From Pseudomonas sp. Choline-02u-1 (lineage in GTDB: Bacteria > Pseudomonadota > Gammaproteobacteria > Pseudomonadales > Pseudomonadaceae), in the NCBI RefSeq assembly GCF_002836515.1, contig NZ_PJBC01000059.1:1-64000 (forward strand): a stretch of DNA of 64,000 nucleotides, in the 5' to 3' direction. The notes beneath the pieces are model-generated. The model searched no databases, was not told where the DNA came from, and saw only the letters and a list, made by a program, of their open reading frames with translations. Both the position numbers and the translations under genes were made by a program. Shown here in pieces: positions 59,825 through 64,000 of this stretch (position 1 is its first letter; every line of letters starts with the position of its first letter).

Positions 59825-59827
59825 GGA

Positions 59828-60733
59828 TCAGTGTCTGGATGGATAATCGAGGTGCATCTGCTCCAGCAACGCATCCTTGTCTAGCCACAGCTGATTGATC
59901 CAGCCCTGAAACTGCAATCGGTACTCGCCATCCTGGTCATAGTTCTTGCCGATGAAGGCAGGCGGGATTTTGATCTCTTCAAAGTGCACCACCACATCGC
60001 GCACATTGCCGCAGAGCAAGTCCCAGAACCCCGGACGCCCGGCCGGGTAATGAATCGTCACGTTGACGATCGACTCCAGCTGTTCACCCATCGCATCCAG
60101 CACGAAGGCAATCCCGCCGGCCTTGGGCTTGAGCAGGTACTTGAACGGTGATTGCTGCTGCGCATGCTTGCCTTCGGTGAAGCGTGTGCCTTCGACGAAG
60201 TTGAAAATCCCCACCGGGTTATGCCGGAATTTCGCGCAGGTCTTGCGCGTGGTTTCCAGGTCTTTGCCTTTCTTCTCCGGGTGCTTTTCCAGGTATGCCT
60301 TGGAGTAGCGCTTCATGAACGGAAAACCCAGCGCCCACCACGCCAGACCGATCACCGGGACCCAGATCAGCTCCTGCTTGAGGAAGAATTTCAGCGGCTG
60401 AATCCTGCGGTTGAGCACGTATTGCAGCACCAGAATATCGACCCAGCTCTGGTGGTTGCTGGTGATCAGATATGAGTGCTGATAGTCCAGACCTTGCAGA
60501 CCGCTGATGTGCCAGCGGGTGCGGCGCACCAGGTTCATCCAGCCCTTGTTGTTGCTGATCCACGCTTCGTGGGTGTGGCTCATCAGCCAGCCGGCAATGC
60601 GCTGGGTCAAGGCAAACGGCAGGGCTTTGATCAGCGCCACACAGAACAGAAAGGAGCAGAGCAGAATCGTGTTCAGCGCCAACAGCAGCGAAGCGATCAC
60701 GCCGCGCACGGGTGCAGGGAGAAAGTCCAGCAT
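59828..60733 (-). CDS. PlsC-family acyltransferase (YihG-like)
   Basis: A 301-residue membrane acyltransferase of the LPLAT family. An N-terminal hydrophobic region (VIASLLLALNTILLCSFLFC) precedes the catalytic HX4D motif in ITSNHQSWVDILVLQ, and FVEGTRFTEGKH is the glycerol-phosphate-binding motif III. E. coli YihG incorporates unsaturated chains into lysophosphatidate and is the closest known relative. It abuts pta directly (TAAATG), so the two are cotranscribed. Confidence 0.9.
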   Translation of the reverse strand: MLDFLPAPVRGVIASLLLALNTILLCSFLFCVALIKALPFALTQRIAGWLMSHTHEAWISNNKGWMNLVRRTRWHISGLQGLDYQHSYLITSNHQSWVDILVLQYVLNRRIQPLKFFLKQELIWVPVIGLAWWALGFPFMKRYSKAYLEKHPEKKGKDLETTRKTCAKFRHNPVGIFNFVEGTRFTEGKHAQQQSPFKYLLKPKAGGIAFVLDAMGEQLESIVNVTIHYPAGRPGFWDLLCGNVRDVVVHFEEIKIPPAFIGKNYDQDGEYRLQFQGWINQLWLDKDALLEQMHLDYPSRH

Positions 60734-62833
60734 TTACACATCCATAGGTCGGTTGGCGGCTTGAATCGCGGTGAGCGCGATGGTGTAGACGATGTCATCG
60801 ACTTGCGCGCCGCGCGGCAGGTCATTCACCGGTTTGCGCAGGCCTTGCAGCATCGGCCCGAGGCTGACGCAATCGGCGCTGCGTTGCACGGCTTTATGCG
60901 TGGTGTTGCCGGTGTTCAGATCGGGGAACACGAACACCGTGGCGCGTCCCGCGACCTGACTGTTCGGCGCCAGTTGCCGGGCGACGTCAGCGTTGGCGGC
61001 AGCGTCGTACTGCAACGGGCCGTCGATCAACAGCGAGTTTTGTTGCTCATGGGCGAGCAGGGTCGCCTCGCGGACTTTCTCGACTTCTTCACCGCGGGCC
61101 GATTCGCCGCTCGAATAGCTGATCATCGCCACACGCGGGGTAATGCCGAATGCGGCCGCCGAGTCAGCGCTTTGCAGGGCGATCTCGGCCAGTTCGCTGG
61201 CGCTCGGATGCGGGTTCATCACGCAGTCGCCGTAAACCAGCACTTCTTCCGGGAACAGCATGAAGAATACCGACGACACCAGCGTGCAGCCCGGTGCGGT
61301 TTTGATCAGTTGCAAGGCCGGGCGGATGGTATTGGCGGTGGTGTTGATCACCCCGGACACCAGCCCATCGACCTCGTCCAGCGCAAGCATCATGGTGCCG
61401 ATCACCACGGTGTCTTCCAGTTGTTGCTCGGCCATCGGTGCGTTGAGGCTTTTGCTCTTGCGCAGGGCGACCATCGGCTCGACGTAGCGCTCGCGGATGT
61501 GATCCGGGTCGAGAATTTCCAGCCCCGGCGGCAGCACGATGCCCTGCGCCCGGGCGACCGCTTCGACGTCTTCGGGTTTGGCCAGCAGCACGCAGCGGGC
61601 GATCCCGCGTTCCTGACAGATCGCCGCCGCTTGCACGGTGAACGGCTCGCTGCCTTCGGGCAGGACGATGCGCTTGTTCGCCGCTTGCGCACGTTGGATC
61701 AACTGATAACGGAACACCGCTGGCGACAGGCGCATCTCCCGTGGCGTACCGCAGCGCTGATGCAGCCAGTTGGCGTCGAGATGGCTGGCGACGAAATCGG
61801 TGATGATCTCGGCGCGCTCGCGGTCATCGATGGGGATTTCCTTGTTCAGGCCATTGAGCAAATTGGCGGTGTCGTAAGAGCCAGTGCTCACCGACAACAC
61901 CGGCAAACCGGCCTGCAGCGCGCCCCGGCACAGATCCATGATGCGCGGGTCTGGCAGGGTGTCGCTGGTCAACAGCAGGCCGGCCAGCGGCACGCCGTTG
62001 ATCGCCGCAAGGCTGACGGCGAGGATGATGTCGTCGCGATCGCCCGGTGTTACCACCAGCACGCCGGGCTTGAGCAGCTCGACGGTGTTGCGCATGGTTC
62101 GTGCGCAAATGATGATTTTGCTCATGCGCCGGGTTTCGTAGTCGCCAGCGTTGAGTACCTGCGCGCCCATCAGATCGGCGACGTCGCGGGTGCGCGGCGC
62201 GTTGAGTTCCGGTTGAAACGGGATGCAGCCGAGCAAGCGGAAATCACCGCTGCGCAGCAAGGGCGAATGCTCTTTGAGGCGCGCAGCGAAGGCCTCCATG
62301 CTCTCGTCGGTCTTGACCTTGTTGAGGATCACGCCGAGCACTTTCGGATCTTTCGGGCCGCCGAACAATTGCGCCTGCAACTCGACGCGGCCAGACAGCT
62401 CGGCCAGCACTTCGTTTTCCGGCGCCGAAACCAGAATCACTTCGGCATCGAGGCTCTTCGCCAAGTGCAGATTGACCCGCGCGGCATAACTGGCGCTGCG
62501 GGTCGGCACCATGCCTTCGACCACCAGCACGTCCTTGCCGACCGCCGCTTGCTGATACAGGGCGATGATTTCTTCGAGCAACTCGTCGAGCTGACCGTCG
62601 CCGAGCATGCGCTCGACGTGCGCCAGGCCCAACGGTTGCGGCGGTTTCAGGCCGTGGGTGCGCGCCACCAGTTCGGTGGATCGTTCAGGGCCGGTGTCGC
62701 CGGGGTGCGGCTGGGCGATCGGTTTGAAGAAGCCGACTTTGAGACCGGCGCGCTCAAGCGTACGCACCAGCCCGAGGCTGATGGAGGTCAGACCCACGCC
62801 AAAATCGGTGGGGGCGATAAAAAAAGTTTGCAT
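60734..62833 (-). CDS. pta: Phosphate acetyltransferase, long form
   Basis: A 699-residue Pta interconverting acetyl-CoA and acetyl phosphate. The N-terminal P-loop-like BioD domain (MQTFFIAPTDFGVGLTSISL) and DRTGG-type regulatory domain precede the C-terminal catalytic domain (about 375-695), with LPEGSEPFTVQAAAICQERG and the conserved GMMLALDEVDGLVSGV region. Only the acyltransferase follows it; ackA, which neighbours pta in P. aeruginosa as I recall, is not in this window. Confidence 0.96.
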   Translation of the reverse strand: MQTFFIAPTDFGVGLTSISLGLVRTLERAGLKVGFFKPIAQPHPGDTGPERSTELVARTHGLKPPQPLGLAHVERMLGDGQLDELLEEIIALYQQAAVGKDVLVVEGMVPTRSASYAARVNLHLAKSLDAEVILVSAPENEVLAELSGRVELQAQLFGGPKDPKVLGVILNKVKTDESMEAFAARLKEHSPLLRSGDFRLLGCIPFQPELNAPRTRDVADLMGAQVLNAGDYETRRMSKIIICARTMRNTVELLKPGVLVVTPGDRDDIILAVSLAAINGVPLAGLLLTSDTLPDPRIMDLCRGALQAGLPVLSVSTGSYDTANLLNGLNKEIPIDDRERAEIITDFVASHLDANWLHQRCGTPREMRLSPAVFRYQLIQRAQAANKRIVLPEGSEPFTVQAAAICQERGIARCVLLAKPEDVEAVARAQGIVLPPGLEILDPDHIRERYVEPMVALRKSKSLNAPMAEQQLEDTVVIGTMMLALDEVDGLVSGVINTTANTIRPALQLIKTAPGCTLVSSVFFMLFPEEVLVYGDCVMNPHPSASELAEIALQSADSAAAFGITPRVAMISYSSGESARGEEVEKVREATLLAHEQQNSLLIDGPLQYDAAANADVARQLAPNSQVAGRATVFVFPDLNTGNTTHKAVQRSADCVSLGPMLQGLRKPVNDLPRGAQVDDIVYTIALTAIQAANRPMDV

Positions 62834-62884
62834 GGGAATTCTCTATGCAAGGGTGTCAGCCTATGTCTGGCCGACTACCGAAAT

Positions 62885-63181
62885 TCAGTCGCCAAGGTTA
62901 GCGCTAACCGAGCCCTGTGCACACCAACCGCAGGCAAAGGGTTGACCTGTTTTTTCAATACGTTGCGCCGGATCCAGGACCCATGCGCGGGTTTGCCACG
63001 GCGGCTGGTGGCGCAGGTGCTGGGTGTGACCACAGGAAAGCTCGACCACCCAATGGCCGTCTTCGTCCTGATGAAAACCGGTGATGGTCGAAACCCGTTT
63101 GTCCGGGTTGTGGTCGCTTTCACGCGATTGCTTCGCTAAACTTGGCCTTTCTATATTCTTATGCAAAAGGTCTCGCCCCAT
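62885..63181 (-). CDS. DUF3565 small Cys/His protein
   Basis: A roughly 98-residue DUF3565 protein with putative zinc-binding residues in VVELSCGHTQHLRHQPPW and FACGWCAQGS. The conserved domain begins at about STITGFHQDEDGHWVVEL. The start is uncertain: ATG 63181 overlaps the slyD start on the other strand, and a TTG at 63166 would still lie over the slyD promoter; both give a divergent promoter overlap. No known function. It occupies the space between pta and slyD. Confidence 0.72.
   Translation of the reverse strand: MGRDLLHKNIERPSLAKQSRESDHNPDKRVSTITGFHQDEDGHWVVELSCGHTQHLRHQPPWQTRAWVLDPAQRIEKTGQPFACGWCAQGSVSANLGD
63128..63157 (+). promoter_or_regulatory. slyD promoter
   Basis: ttgctt at 63128-63133 and tatatt at 63152-63157, 18-bp spacing, resemble a sigma-70 promoter. 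The -10 lies 23 bp before the slyD ATG and inside the proposed DUF3565 coding region. Confidence 0.55.
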
Positions 63182-63665
63182 GCTGATCGCCGCCAATAAG
63201 GCTGTCTCCATCGACTATACCCTGACCAACGACGCTGGTGAGGTCATCGACAGCTCCGCCGGCGGCGCACCGCTGGTTTACCTGCAAGGCGCAGGCAACA
63301 TCATCCCTGGCCTGGAAAAAGCCCTCGAAGGCAAAGCGGTCGGCGACGAACTGCAAGTAGCCGTCGAGCCGGAAGACGCTTACGGCGAATACGCCGCCGA
63401 GCTGGTCAGCACCCTGAGCCGCAGCATGTTTGAAGGCGTTGACGAGCTGGAAGTCGGCATGCAGTTTCACGCTTCGGCACCGGACGGCCAGATGCAGATC
63501 GTCACCATCCGTGATCTGGACGGCGACGACGTCACCGTTGATGGCAACCACCCTCTGGCCGGTCAGCGCCTGAACTTCCAGGTGAAGATCGTCGACATCC
63601 GTGACGCCAGCCAGGAAGAAATCGCTCATGGTCACGTCCATGGCGAAGGTGGCCATCACCACTGA
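63180..63665 (+). CDS. slyD: FKBP-type peptidyl-prolyl isomerase, SlyD family
   Basis: A 161-residue SlyD-like protein: FKBP domain parts flank an inserted chaperone flap (about 68-128). Its N-terminus MLIAANKAVSIDYTLTNDAG and the GAGNIIPGLEKALEGKAVGD segment are standard. The His-rich tail HGHVHGEGGHHH would bind nickel or zinc. In the longer frame the extra N-terminus overlaps the DUF3565 gene and is rejected; AAAGG lies upstream of ATG 63180. A terminator follows. Confidence 0.95.
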   Translation: MLIAANKAVSIDYTLTNDAGEVIDSSAGGAPLVYLQGAGNIIPGLEKALEGKAVGDELQVAVEPEDAYGEYAAELVSTLSRSMFEGVDELEVGMQFHASAPDGQMQIVTIRDLDGDDVTVDGNHPLAGQRLNFQVKIVDIRDASQEEIAHGHVHGEGGHHH

Positions 63666-63694
63666 TTTTCTGCGCTAAGCTTCGAGTACTGGAG

Positions 63695-63716
63695 AGGCGC
63701 CTGCGGGCGCCTTTTT
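63695..63716 (+). terminator. slyD terminator
   Basis: aggcgcc-tgcg-ggcgcct, a perfect 7-bp GC-rich stem, is followed by five T, about 30 bp after the slyD stop. Confidence 0.9.
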
Positions 63717-63788
63717 AGTCCGCGGCTGTCCTTGGCGGTCACGCCAAGTGGCTGTTTCGAGTAGAACACGAGAATCCTGGAGTTCGGC

Positions 63789-64000
63789 ATGAGTGCTTTT
63801 CACGACCTTAAGTTGACAGCCCTGGATGGTCAGGAGCTACCGCTGGCGCCGTTCAAGGGCCAAGTCGTGCTGGTGGTCAACGTGGCCTCCAAATGCGGCT
63901 TGACCCCCCAGTACGCGGCACTGGAAAACCTCTACCAACAATACAAAGGCAAAGGCTTCAGTGTGCTGGGCCTGCCGTGCAATCAATTTGCCGGCCAGGA
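63789..64000 (+). CDS. Glutathione peroxidase, 3' end outside the window
   Basis: The first 70 codons of a glutathione/thioredoxin peroxidase (BtuE-like, PA0838 by position). The start MSAFHDLKLTALDGQELPLA leads to VVNVASKCGLTPQYAALENL, where the peroxidatic residue is Cys rather than Sec, and GLPCNQFAGQE, with the second conserved Cys/Asn/Gln. The TGGAG site upstream supports ATG 63789. The rest lies past the edge. Confidence 0.93.
   Translation, partial: MSAFHDLKLTALDGQELPLAPFKGQVVLVVNVASKCGLTPQYAALENLYQQYKGKGFSVLGLPCNQFAGQ

Noticed and set aside
60476..63139. 887-codon plus-strand frame opposite the acyltransferase and pta
   Set aside because: Shadow; Gln/His-rich translation, while the minus strand shows Pta and LPLAT motifs.

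Overview
The window comes from a Pseudomonas of the fluorescens group. This is inferred from the GC-rich code, the gene order, and dense REP-type intergenic repeats. Gene order from about 540 to 59,650 follows, with interruptions, a chromosomal stretch I recall from P. aeruginosa PAO1 (about PA4494 back to PA4442). The last 4 kb match the PA0834-PA0838 neighbourhood. No alignment could be run, so these correspondences are from memory.

Layout. 1-540: dispersed intergenic repeat, REP unit and a terminator. 540-5,170: SIMPL-domain periplasmic protein, the redox two-component pair RoxS/RoxR, and an SbmA/YddA-type ABC exporter. 5,180-12,400: an accessory D-galactarate/D-glucarate cassette (GntR/FadR-type regulator, KdgD, 2-oxoglutarate semialdehyde dehydrogenase, MFS transporter, GarD) flanked and interrupted by REP pairs. 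These genes take aldarate to 5-keto-4-deoxyglucarate and then to 2-oxoglutarate. 12,450-15,340: AEC transporter, PcaC-like protein, a CaCA-family antiporter and a short RlpA lipoprotein. 15,480-18,700: gatCAB, divergent from mreBCD-maf-rng-yhdP-nit-tldD, with darP opposed and pmbA following. 32,350-36,180: an iron-responsive block fagA-fumC-orfX-sodA plus a ZIP transporter, preceded by a Fur-box-like sequence. 36,270-43,280 (minus strand): kdsD-kdsC-lptC-lptA-lptB, rpoN-hpf-ptsN-rapZ-ptsO. 43,550-51,520: mlaFEDCB, ibaG, murA, hisG, hisD, hisC. 51,630-54,470: an inserted TonB-dependent receptor with a DUF4198 protein. 54,557-59,650: algW, Nif3-like gene, cysD, cysNC. 59,828-64,000: acyltransferase, pta, DUF3565 protein, slyD-like PPIase and a glutathione peroxidase cut by the window end.

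Most of the window is conserved cell-envelope and housekeeping machinery: peptidoglycan precursor synthesis and cell shape, LPS transport and Kdo synthesis, phospholipid trafficking, sigma-54/PTS-Ntr, histidine and cysteine synthesis. I found no CRISPR array, prophage, IS element, tRNA or rRNA, and no clear undescribed multi-gene system. The most useful leads are small. An 11-nt element is shared by the gntR and kdgD promoters. The only in-frame start of mreC fitting its strong SD is ATT. The CaCA antiporter has Gln in place of the acidic residue of its alpha-1 motif, and its start is problematic. A 20-bp inverted repeat sits over the start of the inserted TonB receptor. Competing hairpins lie ahead of hisG. 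Pta has no adjacent ackA.
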